A DNA stretch of 64,000 bases from Clonostachys chloroleuca (lineage: Eukaryota; Ascomycota; Sordariomycetes; Hypocreales; Bionectriaceae), in the NCBI GenBank assembly GCA_037952775.1, contig JBANAY010000003.1:62001-126000 (forward strand), in the 5' to 3' direction. Under the pieces are notes generated by a model. That model was given only the letters and a program-made list of their open reading frames with translations, did no database searches and was not told the origin of the DNA. Of this stretch, positions 1 through 11,567 are shown piece after piece. Both the position numbers and the translations under genes were made by a program. Numbering within the stretch: the stretch's first letter is position 1; every line of letters starts with the position of its first letter.

Positions 1-267
1 GTTGGCTCAGACATTTGCGTATATACGAGTGTAGAGCAGTTCCAATTGGTGCGTATTTATTGTTAGTGCAACATGTGACATAACCAAAGTAGATGACCAG
101 GTAGTGTTACAGCGAGGGCGACCCTAGATGAAACTCTACGGAACTTGAGCTTCCGAGAATAATGCTAGGCACTTTTGTTTGTTCCAAAGCTATTATGTAA
201 ACTCTGTTTCAGGTTTTATCATACGGTAAATACATTCAAGTCTTGACTTTTCCGTTCTTCGTATTCA

Positions 268-620
268 GGGTGTGATTGGAAAGTCCGCCAGAGGACCGCC
301 AAAGGACCGCCAAATGGCATAATTATGCAAAAAATACCGACCTTCCCTAAATTAGTAAGGGATACCATATAAAATAAAGAATACAAGTTCCACATTTCAT
401 AATTTTGCTATCATCTGCCATGAAATCCGTGGTTTTTTGGCGGACGTTAATGGGCCGGCAAACGTAGTTTCGCGGATGCGCAAACCGCATGATCTCAAGG
501 TCCCTCGTCAAATGTGGGACGATACATAAGTACATTTTAATCAATTCCCCGCTGGAATTAGTACCTAGGTACCTGCTTGCCGTCTCTTGGCAGACTTTGG
601 CGGACTTTCCAATCACACCC
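268..620. mobile_element. MITE-like element with 23-bp perfect terminal inverted repeats
   Basis: The 23 bases at 268-290 (starting GGGTGTGATTGG) are the exact reverse complement of 598-620. The same trinucleotide TCA flanks both ends (265-267 and 621-623), which looks like a 3-bp target-site duplication. Just inside the left end the unit GGACCGCCAAA is repeated, and GGCGGAC-like words recur inside. No transposase reading frame fits in the 353 bp, so this is a non-autonomous element. A 3-bp duplication and a terminus starting with G residues fit a PIF/Harbinger-like origin, but that assignment is inference; a coincidental hairpin is very unlikely given the perfect ends and the flanking duplication. 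Confidence 0.8.
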
Positions 621-738
621 TCAATGCCTATTAATATCGATTGAACGGCACTGGAAATCCCTGAATCAGGTCTCTGTATACCACTTCTTTCTTTACCTGC
701 GCAGCATTTATGCTCAGCGGTCCTTTACCTTTTCAAAT

Positions 739-1702
739 ATGAAGTCTTTTGCAACATTTGGCGTGTTGGTGGCTTTTTCTCTGGCGAGCAAGTGGTGGCA
801 AACAAGGATGTCGTTACACTTTACGCCAAGTCCAACGCATATATCCAGGAGGCTTCAGCAACTCTTGTTCTTGGAGATGTTCCCAATCCCATTACTGGAG
901 ATGTAGCTCTATGGAGCGCCATTATGATGGAAAATCAGGCTTCTTTCCTCCAAGGAGTTACTGAGAATGCTCCTGCCGGGTAAGACGTTAAACGATCGTG
1001 GACCTCCTCAGATTAATATTTTTCTGATACCTGACAGTCTGGGATACTGCTACAACCTTGGAAAGCAATGGTGCAACTTTGCGTATGCCCTTATTAACGG
1101 GAGTAAGCCGCCCGATTAGTTTCGTGTATACCAAACCTGCTACTAAAAATTATATACCAGGCTCCCAGCCAAAGAATGGCAACCCTGTCAAAGCAGCACC
1201 TGGCTCTCGAGTCAAGACACATTGTATGTAAAGACTGGCTGTATTTTTTAAGGCAGGTTCTAACTTGTATGTTTCGCAGACAAACTGAACTCCTCCACCC
1301 AGGAATGGGATCAGGATGTTTACATCGACAACCAACTTGTCTCTAGCATCTCTACCAGTAAGTTTCGATTGCGATCTCACCAGCATAATGCTAATGCACA
1401 GTTCGATAGGTAAGGGACAGCATGGATGGATTTTCTACATTTCTGTCGAGTGCGCAGCGGGAACTTGCTCTACTGCCCCAGCTCACTGTAAGACTTCTGC
1501 ACCTTCAGAGTTGCGTACCAAACGGTAGCTGATAGAGAACCTAGGCTGGGAAGACGTTACCATCACGCTCAGTCAAGCTGACCCAAGTTTTGGCCATACG
1601 GACAACTGGGATCAGGGAGCCACCGGGGGAGAAATGTTGACACCCGACGGAGGCAAAACTTGGAAGCTCACCTCGCTGGAGATTCCAGCAATTAATGCTT
1701 AG
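739..1702 (+). pseudogene. Secreted protein gene, five introns, frame shifted after the signal peptide
   Basis: ATG at 739 opens a signal peptide (MKSFATFGVLVAFSLAS), but the mature part continues in another frame from about 783 (QVVANKDVVTLYA). No intron fits there, so a one-base change near 780-790 is implied. After that a consistent spliced frame follows with introns near 978-1037, 1103-1160, 1224-1279, 1361-1414 and 1490-1538, ending ...SLEIPAINA at a TAG (1700-1702). The predicted mature protein is about 190 aa with YIDNQLVSS, GWIFYISVECAAGTC and a C-terminal GATGGEMLTPDGGKTW stretch. The beta-rich look recalls concanavalin-like secreted proteins, but I do not recognise the family. It may be a recent pseudogene or carry a sequencing error. 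The MITE ends 118 bp upstream. Confidence 0.6.
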
Positions 1703-2913
1703 CATTTCATAGGACTTCTGCCAGGTCCCTTGATGGAGCCAAATTAATCATGGATCAGCATCTCACATCCTTGAGTCGCATGATTCTAACTCATTTTATG
1801 TTCTGGCTGGTCTCTGTAGTTATGTTCGGTCTGCTTCTTCAGATGTTCAAGTAAATGCTCCTCCGTCTTGCCTCATTAGGTATGGCAGTCATTTCTATAC
1901 TATACGATACTTAAACAATGTCCAGGTTCATAAACATATAAATTAACGCCTCCCTATGCCCCAAGTTTACTTGAAGGAATACTGGAAAAGATTTGATATG
2001 CCTGTTATACTACCACAATTGCCCAGTCTTCCTTACTAGCCCTATTTGTACAGATTTTATGGCTGAGGATGGGACTGTCGTAACTATACCTACTCAATGA
2101 TGCAGGTTATGAAAATATTGTATCGTTCCTTTAATATTTCATAATCTAGTATGAATCAGCGACTTGCTTTATCAGAGAGAATCATAAATACGAAGCATTC
2201 TAAGTAAGCCCTAAGCAATCTAACAGCCCATATGTCTAATAAGACAAGTCGATCTTAAGTATGGTTTCAGCTTGTTGAGCACCGTCTCACCAGGACCGAG
2301 ATTAGTAGACATGGAGCAACATCATACATACATCGGAACGCGCCAGGCCTGATTCGACCATGCCGACTGATCCGTGATCGACTCCACGCAGCTTACGGTG
2401 TGGTATCCTCAAGGAATGGGTGACATTTGCCCCTGTGCAAACACGGTCCCAAACATTAGTCAACATTAATCGAGCCTACGCATCGCTCCCCCAGGTAATA
2501 CTAAACAAGACGTCAGGTTGACTAAATGTGTCGCTACACCGAGGGGGACATGCTCTTGGCTGGGGTGAGATTTTCTATACACAGCCGGCGATGGTGAGGT
2601 TTCTTTCAAGAATTCTTCCACTTACTCTTAATTAGTCGAATGATACGCTAAATGATGGTCTACTTGCATGGAATAGTCATCCCGCACATCTCTTAATTCT
2701 GCTCCCAACTAATTAATCCCCGCTAAGCAACTATATAACCATGCCCTACTTGAACAATTTTGATCCTACCTCATGGATTATATCCCAAGTGCCGTGACAA
2801 ACTCAAACACAGAATTCTCAAAAGTCACAAGCCACCTGCTAAGAAGAGCCAATCATCCCAACCTAATTTGTGACATGCCAAGCTTGGGATTCAGTCGGTC
2901 AATGGCAAACGAC
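1703..2913. other. Intergenic, no gene seen
   Basis: This 1.2-kb stretch lies downstream of the secreted-protein gene and downstream of the oppositely oriented oxidase pseudogene. Both strands carry frequent stops and no recognisable protein. I see nothing else in it. Confidence 0.5.
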
Positions 2914-4865
2914 CTAGACAAAACCAAAACCAGGATCAGAGCTTGATCCATAAACTTGCTTGCTTGGAAGACTGTTTGCAGATGTATGAGCCTGCTGTGC
3001 GCATCGCAAACCAGCCTCCATGGCGCCGTGGATCCATCCGTGAGTATAGCTGGCATGCTCTCCCGCGAAGAAGACTCTATAGTTGCTAGATCCCTCAGAG
3101 TACGCCCAATCGGGCGACCGCATGGTCTCGAGGTACTGAGTCTTCTGCTTTGGCGCAAAATAGTTGAAGGCACTACCACCAGCAAGCTCGTCGGTAGGAA
3201 ACGCCTGCGATGCCCCGGCCTCGAGGTAGTCGAGCGAGTTTGCCTCGGGAAAGACGGTGTGCAAGTTCTCGGCAGCCACGCGGATTCGGCGCTCCGGCGT
3301 CATGGAAGCCAGAATGGTCGAGTCCTGCTGGAACGTGTATGCGACCATGATGGCGCCGCGCTGAATGTTTTTGAACTGCTCGTTGTCTTTGCTGACTGGA
3401 AACATTGTATAGCGGATAGGCAGGTCACTGATCAGCCCCCCGTCGGTTCCTTGGTTTCGCTTGTTGAATTCATGTTCCCACCAGCGCTTCGAGTACTGCA
3501 AAAGGACCTTGGCGATTTCGATATATCGAACGTCGCGAATGGCCTGCTCAATTGCCGGGGAAAATGCCTTGGACTTGGCAATAGCACGTTGAGCTGTGTA
3601 GGGCACAGAGAGGACGACATAGTCGGACCTCACCTTCTGCTTGAAGCCCGCGGGTGTTTCGTATTCGAGTTCAATCTGTGGTGAAGATCCGTCCTTGAGA
3701 GGGTCCAGATCAGTGTTTTTTATCACACGAGCGCCGTAGGTAATGTCCTCGGCAAGAGACAGATCGCCTCTATTCGGAGAGATGAATGCTTTGGGGACTT
3801 GGTCCATGCCATTCTGGAGCTGCTGCATGCCGGCATCTGCTCCACTTGTGTTGCTCGAGAGGAAAGCATGCTTCCATGACTCGATAAATCCGTTCTCAAA
3901 GACCACGTGAGCGTTGCCCAGATCGTAAAGGTTCAAGGCGTCGGTGCTCCACCCAGCAACATCTGTCAGGTATGAACGAAGGGTATACTTGTCGTAAGCC
4001 TTGGTAACCTCCTGATAGGCATTGCGAATCCTGGTAGACTCATCACCGGGTACTGCGTAGTGCTTCTGGAATAGCTGCACGACAGGCTCGACGGCAGCAA
4101 AAAAGAGGTCATCGACTGTCTGACCCTTCTCATTGTCATGAAAATTTGGAAAGAGGCTTAGAAGGTCTGGTTCCCGCTGCCTGAGCTTCTTGTTAAAGTC
4201 ATCATATGTCAAAGTTGTGCCCCCACGATAGCTAGCAAGGTAGATGAATTTGTTTGCCATTTCAAACGGCATATACTAGTCAATGTTGAACTTTCTGATA
4301 TACTCGCGTAGTAGGTAGTGGTTGGCTGGGATACGCATAGCACCTCCTTCAGCATGCAGACCAGGCGCAAATTCAGGGTCGCGCCGGGTAATGATGCGAC
4401 CGCCGACACGAGACGACGCCTCCAAAATCCGGACCTTGAACTTGGCACGCTTCAGCTCATAGGCTGCGACAAGGCCTGATATGCCGGCTCCAACAACCGT
4501 GACCTGCCACTAGTATGAGCCAAGTTCATTCATGGTTCCTGCATAAAGGATCTTTATTACTCACCGTAGGGCGATTGGATACGGGAGACAGTCCGTCGCT
4601 ATTGATGAGGTCTGTGTAGACCTTTTCATCCTGCGCACTCACGTCCGGAACTTCGCTCTCAGCTCCGGATTCAACATCCCTTCTGAACCCACCCCCAATG
4701 GTCCACAAACCACTTCGATTTCTGTCTATGGATGACTTCCAAGTACGGCTTATCCTGTCTGCTCCGTGCGAAATTCAACAGGAACCCTAGTAGTGGGCTG
4801 GTAGTTAGGGAAGCGACATCCTTGTAAGTGTGCGTCGAAATGGGACTCGAAGCCAAAGAAGCCAT
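2914..4865 (-). pseudogene. L-amino-acid oxidase-type flavoprotein, disrupted
   Basis: The gene starts at ATG 4865 (MASLASSPIS), has an intron at about 4508-4562, and then the FAD-binding Rossmann motif VVGAGISGLVAAYE followed by EASSRVGGRI. The C-terminal half (4272-2914) ends with the FAD-contacting block FFAGEHASYTHGWIHGAMEAG typical of flavin amine oxidases of the L-amino-acid oxidase group, which oxidatively deaminate amino acids to keto acids, ammonia and peroxide. Two lesions break it: an in-frame TAG at 4276-4278 between NID and YMPFEM, and a frame change near 4690-4700 in a G-run (frame ending HWGWVQKGC, resuming RDVESGAESEVPD). The rest of the frame is well kept, so decay is recent or the indel is an assembly error. 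Substrate is not predictable. Confidence 0.8.
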
Positions 4866-5593
4866 GACTAAAGGTTGCTTGGATGATGGGGTGGGCGGAT
4901 TCTCTGCTATGTTGCTATCTGAGATGACTTGAAAGAATGCAACACAATATAGTCTTGAACGTGTGGTTAACGAAGCCGTCTTTATTGCTTTACAGACATC
5001 CGCCACCCACAACGACAAATCTTACCCAAAAACGGATCTTTAGCTCTACACTTGGCCAAGATGTTACATACCGCTTCAGCGAGGCTATCTATGGTTATAC
5101 TTCGCTGCTACCGCGGTGCAATATATTGAAACTAGGGAATATAACTAGTCCAACTACTGTTTATGTTAGCGATCTGCAACATGTTCGGCAGACATGGAGC
5201 TGAAATACTACGGAGAAAATGAGCCTTTTCTCTCGTCCTATCATATATAGTTTGTCAAGGATGGAGTAATCTTCTGTTTGGCGATGTAGCATCTACATCC
5301 CTCTTCATGTAGGCTGACTCTGATCGTCCAAATATTTATCCTAGATGAGTTAGAACAGCGAAGATCACTCGGCAAGCCAAGCTGAAAGCCAAGATACTCC
5401 ACAACCTCGTATGGCGTCGTTATTGGCATCTAGATGGTGTCGGATCTTGAGATAGCTGAATCGGGTACCATGAAGCCCATGGTATTTTTGTAGTCTATAT
5501 CGCGCTTATACGACGAACATTCAACTACCATTCCCTCTATTCTCAAACTTTTGAATCCGCAAATTGGAAACTTAAAGAGACAACAAAAAGATC
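4866..5593. other. Divergent intergenic region between two pseudogenes
   Basis: The 728 bp between the oxidase start (minus) and the dehydratase-like start (plus) would have held both promoters. It is free of credible coding sequence. I found no convincing operator. Confidence 0.4.
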
Positions 5594-6645
5594 ATGAGTT
5601 GCAAGCTTGGTATCCCAACTGCTTCATTAGGCCATAGCTCTGCGGGCCACACCCTGGAAACTAGGTTGGGCGCTGCCCGAAAATACGGATTCCGCGGTGT
5701 TGAAGTCTCCTACGATGATGTAATTCGCGTCGCTCAGCAATATCAAAACACCAACACTGAGCCCTCAGAGTCCGACAAGTACACTGCCGCATAGGATATC
5801 AAGAGCATGTGCAAGAAGAGAAATCTTGAGATCATATGTCTCCAATCTCTGAGAGACTACGAGGGACTTTGGACCGGAACGAGTACGAAGAACGGTTTCA
5901 AGAACTCCAAGTTTGGATTCAGGTCGCTCGAGCCCTAGGCACGGATATGATCATGATGCATGCGAGCGCGTTGCCAGCAGATCGGGTCGGCAATAGAGAC
6001 TTGATCATAAAGGCCCTACAAAAGGCCGCCGACGCTGCTCAAACTGAGACACCTCACATCCGCTTCGCATTCGAATCTCGGTGCTCAGCTACCCGTGTTG
6101 ACAAGTGGGAATATAGTCGGGACGTGATCCAGGCAGCTGATCGTCCAAACTTGGGACTGTGTCTTGATGCCGTGCATATCGCCGGGCGCATCTTTGCAGA
6201 CCCAGCGACACCTTCTTCCCGGGTTCCCGGCGGACACGCGGCTATCGATCTATCTCTGCGCCGTCTTGTCAAACTTATTAAGCCTGAGTGCGAAAAGGTG
6301 TTCCTTGTCCAAATTGGTGATGCCCGGCCACCTGATGAGCCAGTCGGCCCTGGAAGCTTTGAGTATAGTCCCAAGTCAACACCGCGAATGGTCTGGTCAC
6401 AAAAGTACAGGCTCTTCTATGGGGAGCGTAACCGTGGGGGATTTCTTCCCATGGAGCAGATTGTGGATACAATATTGGATGGGTTTGAGTATAAGGGATG
6501 GGTCAGCTTAGAGCTCTTCAGTGACCGAACGGACGACCTAAATCCGCAAGTCCGAACGGAACTGGCGAGAAGAGGGGCTGTATCGTGGAAGAAACTTGCC
6601 GAGGACATGGGCTGGTGGCTCCAGCCGAAAGGGCATGATCTGTAG
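5594..6645 (+). pseudogene. 3-dehydroshikimate dehydratase-like TIM-barrel protein, disrupted
   Basis: The start MSCKLGIPTASLGH...LETRLGAARKYGFRGVEV resembles the fungal qa-4/qutC type 3-dehydroshikimate dehydratases (quinate catabolism, forming protocatechuate) within the xylose-isomerase-like TIM barrel superfamily. Metal-ligand-type segments are visible: FESRC, CLDAVHIAG, VQIGDA and SLELFS. The C-terminus ARRGAVSWKKL is also typical. Two lesions occur: an in-frame TAG at 5792-5794 (GCA TAG GAT, one transition from CAG) and a one-base loss in a T-run near 5871, after which the frame of 5836-6645 continues. The intron-free structure and well kept C-terminal 260 residues suggest recent inactivation. 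A different sugar-phosphate isomerase-like activity is possible. Confidence 0.75.
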
Positions 6646-9372
6646 TAGATGACGTACGAATAATGGGATAACATAGATGAGCTCCTTGTATGGCCAGTGG
6701 GTGTAATTGTGACCATTTTAGGCTGTGAAAAATCACTGGGCATTTCCAGTTCGGTCGTGATGTCTGCTCAAGAGCAGCCGCATATACATATCCGCGAGCC
6801 TTTGCAGATACGAGTGCCTTACAGGTTCCTTATGCTTGTGTAACTTACGTACGAGGTCATGAGTTGTCAACATGTCTAGTTGAGGGGGCCCAACTGTTCA
6901 CTTTAGTCATTAGGTACCCTTCAGTCCTGCATAAAGAAAGTCATGTTTGCCAAGCTGCTGGTAAGCCTAAGGGCGCTAATAATAAGAATGCTTTCGCGAA
7001 CAAGAAGCCCTCCAATAATAAGAAGCCAGTGAAGGCGCAGAATAGCTCTCATCCAGTCCAAGGGTGGGAAGGTGAAGCCCTACAACAGTCCGGCCTGCGG
7101 GGAAGTAGCAGCAAAGCCCACAAAGAAAAATTAACAGAAGAAGGACAGGAGAAAGCAAGCAAAGGCGAAAAAAAAGGCGGCTGATGATAAGGTATTCGAG
7201 GAAGCGATTAAGCTAAAACCAGCATTCATGGCCCCAAATCTGGGTATGTAAAAAAAAAACCAGAGCGTTCAGGACAAAAGTGAAGGGACCCTCAATTCTT
7301 CTGTGATCATGTTGTCGCCTGGCGCTGAGAGACCTAAGAAGGGAGAGCTTGCCAAGGTTGCCATAGAAGTATATAACTAGTAGAACGCACAGCATTGTGG
7401 TATAAGAAAGGCTATAGGTATCACAACTGCTGAATATATTAGCGCTGGCAAGGATAAGCAGCGAATCCTAATCTTAATGTTAGAGAAGCTTGGAAAAGGT
7501 ATTAGCAAACAGTAGGAACAGCCTAAACACTATCTCGATAAAGGTAAACCTGGATGGAAAAACAGAAAAAACCCAGACCACAGGCACGGAGCCAAGTACA
7601 GCGAGATTGGAGTTATAGCCCTTCATGGAAAATGGTTTCCAGACAAATAGCACTATGAGTAGGGAGTCAAGAAACAGAAGAAGCAAGCAGCGAAGCCGCA
7701 AACGAAGGCAGGAAAGTGACAAAAGAAGAAGCAGGATAAGAAGAGGAGGAAGCAAGATAGGGAGGAAAAGGTCAAGGCGAACCAATAAAATAAAAGTCAC
7801 AGTTGGAGAAAAGGGCAGAGATAAGGCAATATATGTCCATCTTCCTTGTAATGAGGCAAGTCGAAAATTTCATTAATAATAAGTACCCCTCACCCCCTTG
7901 GAACCACTTTTGAAAGACTAACATTGGTTGTGAATAGGCAAAGCCAGGTATCAATAACGCGTCTGACAGTAGGGGATGTAATACCGTCGTGAAACACTCA
8001 GGGCACAATATCGTTCATCAGAGCACCCCAATATCTGACATCTTCGATCTCAGTAAATTCGAAACAAGCCATATGCCTCTTGTTGACTTAGCCAACGCCT
8101 GACCCACGAATTCTAATGAGAAATGAGAGCCAAGAAGGTGGACGAAAGATGATAAAAGGGGAGAAGGAGGGCGTCCCAAATCGTTGAGCGACGCCGGATT
8201 TTCCGGTGTTTTTACAATGTTTTCTCTTCTCATTGATGTTTTAATTTAATATTAAGAGATATTTACATATATTATTTTGCATGATTTGATTTCCTTTAGA
8301 GCTAGCGGCCCAGATGGTGGTATCATCAGCTAGTGAAGCTATCTACAAAGCATGATGCCTGTATCTCAGCCTGTTCGGACGCACAAACAATTGAGTACGG
8401 AAATGCAATCATGATTTCCGTGGACCCGGTAAGACCACGAATGGGAAAGTAGTCTTCCATCTTGTGATAGCTACAGGCACAATTCAGTCGACCCAGAAGG
8501 GTTGATTGAAGCGGGCGACGGTAACATATTTATATACATAGATTTCCGTAGGCCCCGCGAAGTCACGCTTAACTTCCACATTAGGAAAAGAATACTACAT
8601 AAGCAAAGACTATATGATTCTTTGGAAAGGTCGTCCCATAAGCGCGAGACAGAATGTAGAACCTCAGTCAAAATACCTAGAGGATTTTCCTCCAGCATTT
8701 TATCAAGCTCTCCACTCTCCAGGCAATCATCATCCTCATCAATTATCTGAACACACAAAGTCGTGGTAGGCAGGCAGGAAAACTATCAGCTAAATCTCGA
8801 AGCAGTTGCAGAATATCTTGGGCCTCTGGTCCGTTAGACGCAGTAGTTAATATTCTAGAGGAGCTATAAGAAGTATGTTCAGGTTTACGAACGGGGGAGC
8901 CAGAGGCTGGCAAAAATGAGCACCTCTAGTATAAAGTCTCTGTGCGCCCTCTGGGAGCGTTTTTTTCTTTTTCTTTCTCTCTCCTTTCTCGGAAGGTCGT
9001 TGGGCACTTTACACCTAAAACACTGAGTAGAAGTGGGTGTCACGAGCAGAGCGTCAGGTATATGTTGAAGGAGTGTGCACGAGGACTAGTAGGAGAAGAC
9101 TTATCCATCTTGCTGTGATCAGCAATTAAATTATTAACGGTACGGGTCCCGTTCGATTAAGTGAAGGGTTGTACTCATACGCAAGGATACGTGGAAGACC
9201 ATACCAAGCTTCATATCAGGAAGAATGGTCGCGAGAACGTTCGGAACACATATATTCAAGCACAGATAACTCTTACTTATAACGCCACTCATGGAAATGT
9301 GGTATGACAGAAGCAAGATTACCATTCACTCCGCGATTTACCTGAGAGCCATCACCATAGTCCACACTTTCT
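6646..9372. other. 2.7-kb gene-poor region with a purine-rich relic
   Basis: From about 6950 to 7800 the plus strand is purine-rich and reads as lysine/arginine-rich pieces in all three frames, interrupted by many stops (for example around 7379, 7515, 7651). It includes A-runs near 7170 and 7250. It looks like a decayed lysine-rich coding sequence or a polypurine tract, and I do not recognise a parent. The remainder (7880-9372) shows scattered short frames only. No transposase motif was found. Confidence 0.4.
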
Positions 9373-11567
9373 TCAACTGCTCTTGGAAGCCTCCTCGGAG
9401 TACACCTTCGATGTCCCGTTCATCTCTGTATCAACTTCCATGCCAACACCTTCCGTAGGCGTGAGTAATTCCTCGCCAGTGATCAAATGAGGAACATATG
9501 TTTCCCTGGCAGGGAACAGGTAGCTAAGCCCCGAGTAGACGCCGAAAGCGCTCGTAAAGCCGTAGAAGTAATACATGTAGTACACGTAAATGACGTTCCC
9601 AATGTAGGGCTTAAGGCTTGTGTCTAGGGAAGCGGCGCTGGATGGACTTTCGGTCAGTGTTGCACGCTTGAATCAAGGACATGGATGCTCACAATCCGGG
9701 CATGCTAGGCCCAAGGCTGACGACGATGGCAACCACAGCTCGCCAATTTGTGCCCAGCACACCGTGACGATAGCGGCCGCGGGCTTTGTACAGATCCGGC
9801 ACATCATAACGTTGGCGGTGGACAACCCAGTAATCGGCACCTATAATGGCGGCCATGGGGGCGAGGAATATGCCGACACCAGACATGAAAGTCAGGATGG
9901 ATGTTGCGTGCTTGACAACTTGCCAAGGCTGAAGCGCCCAACAAGCGACAATCGTAGTGAGCAAAGCACCTCGTCGGATATTTACCCACTTTGGCCAAAT
10001 ACAGCAAATATCATTGGCAGCGGTGATGACGTTCGTCGACAAGTTGGCCATAATCTGAGCGATCACCCATGACAAATTAAAGAAGAAGCAGAGTGCGGTG
10101 CCGCCCGGTGTGGTCCACTTGGAAGATAATTTTACGGGATCCCAGATGTCTAAACACGAAATTAGTCTCGAATGCTTAAACGGGGTTCTAATACGGGGGG
10201 CGTTGGGGTTTACTAGAATATGGTCAGCTTTGGTAAAGAGTATCGAGAGCGCGTTCGGACATACCATTCGCCATACACAACCTTACCAGCGGAAGTGCAA
10301 ATAATGGCAATCAACCCAAGCCACAACTTGACTCCAGGAAGGAAAGCAATCTGCCACCAGACGGCACGTTCGTTTTTAAGGTATCGCGTAAAGTCGGGGA
10401 TGTTAACCGATAGCGTAGCCCTGCGCTTCACAGATTAGAAAGTGCGAGATCAATCTCGAGCAATCAAACTGACCATCCACCGGTGGTACTCGAAATAGCA
10501 GACATGACCATCCACGAGCGTTCAGAACCGTGGACCTCGTAAGGTAGGTTCCACATATCCCCAGCACCTCCCGCTAATGAAGTCATATAAATCACCGCGG
10601 CGATGGATGTTACAACAACCATAACTATATTATCACCGGTTAGCCCTCCCTGGATCCTCAATTCCTTTTGTAGATCGCCTATAGACTTAATAATAACTCA
10701 CCTCCTTTCAGTACGAACAGCCACTTTAACTTGTGTGGAGTGGCAAGCATGAAGGGGAATTGGATCACCCAGAAAAGGAAGAAGCTGAGCATTCCCTGAG
10801 TGGTAATACCCACGCTCTCCGGAATATGATTCGGAATGTCGAGGTAAGATGGCCAAATGCATCGAATGACTTGCGTCAGGGCAGTCGTGCCGGTGTATGT
10901 CTGGTATCCATGCCAGAACAAAGCAGCAGCAACTCGAGTACCAACTGCAACTCGATAGAAGTACCACCCGAAGGATGCCTGCCGTTTCTACATTAGCAAC
11001 AGGATTGGACTTGGTGGAATTTGATCAAGGGTTATGATGTATGAAAGAGCTGCTTACCCGCGCAATAACTGGGAAAGGAACGAACAGCCTAGCACCTATC
11101 ATCCCATTAAGAACAAGAGGAACTGCGTTTGTCAAAGGGCCAAAGATGACAGCAATCAGAGCCTCGCGCCTTGAAGGTATTGTTAGCCAACACAACTTGG
11201 ATCGAGGAGTGTCAGTATCATAAGAGACTTACCAGGTCAAGCCCATAGCAAGAACAGCAGCAGGACTTTGCCAAGCGTTGGCTTGAACGGCGTCAGAGAA
11301 CCAGTAACCGAGCATGATCCAAGAGCCCCAGACTCGCCGCTCCTTTGGGGTCACGTCCATATCTACATTGGACCTAACAGAAAGCTTGTAAGCCCCTCTG
11401 TTGCTAAGCAATTATTCGTGACTTACATACCAAGATCCTTCGTCGGCGAATGAGCCATGTTGGCGTGGGAGAACCCATCCCTCCACAGTGGTCTTGGACT
11501 TTAAGTTCTCCTGGACGCTTGTACATCGCTGGTTGACACTCTCCCGTAACTCTGACACGGTCCTCAT
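9373..11567 (-). CDS. NCS1-family permease (uracil/allantoin/hydantoin type), one apparent frameshift
   Basis: Spliced exons give an NCS1 transporter: WVLPRQHGSFADEGSW joined to SNVDMDVTPKERRVWGSW, then SWIMLGYWFSDAVQANAWQ, FWHGYQTYTG, SLAGGAGDMWNLPY, ATLSVNIPDFTRYLKN, WVIAQIMANLSTNVI..NDI and the C-terminal GTNWRAVVAIVVSLGPSMPG. The cytosolic tail ends TSKVYSEEASKSS. Such plasma-membrane carriers import purine, pyrimidine, ureide or hydantoin compounds with cations. All junctions splice in frame except one: the exon ending VVYGE (donor at 10264) and the exon starting IWDPVKLSSKW differ by one base, as if one extra base sits near 10266. So the gene may be recently inactivated or the base may be a sequence error. 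It lies at the left of the putative lactam-utilisation block and could be its importer (inference). Confidence 0.75.

Noticed and set aside
2956..3684. Long plus-strand open frame opposite the oxidase gene
   Set aside because: It is the antisense shadow of the conserved oxidase C-terminal half and has no family features.
4270..4281. TAG in the oxidase read as a transposon excision footprint
   Set aside because: The surrounding TAGTATA could be a TA-type footprint, but a simple CAG/TGG to TAG change explains it equally and matches the other pseudogenes.
8471..8758. Minus-strand frame of 95 codons with acidic start
   Set aside because: A stretch upstream (QDILQLLRDLADSFPACLP) vaguely recalls a NACHT-type region, but the frames do not join and no motif is convincing.
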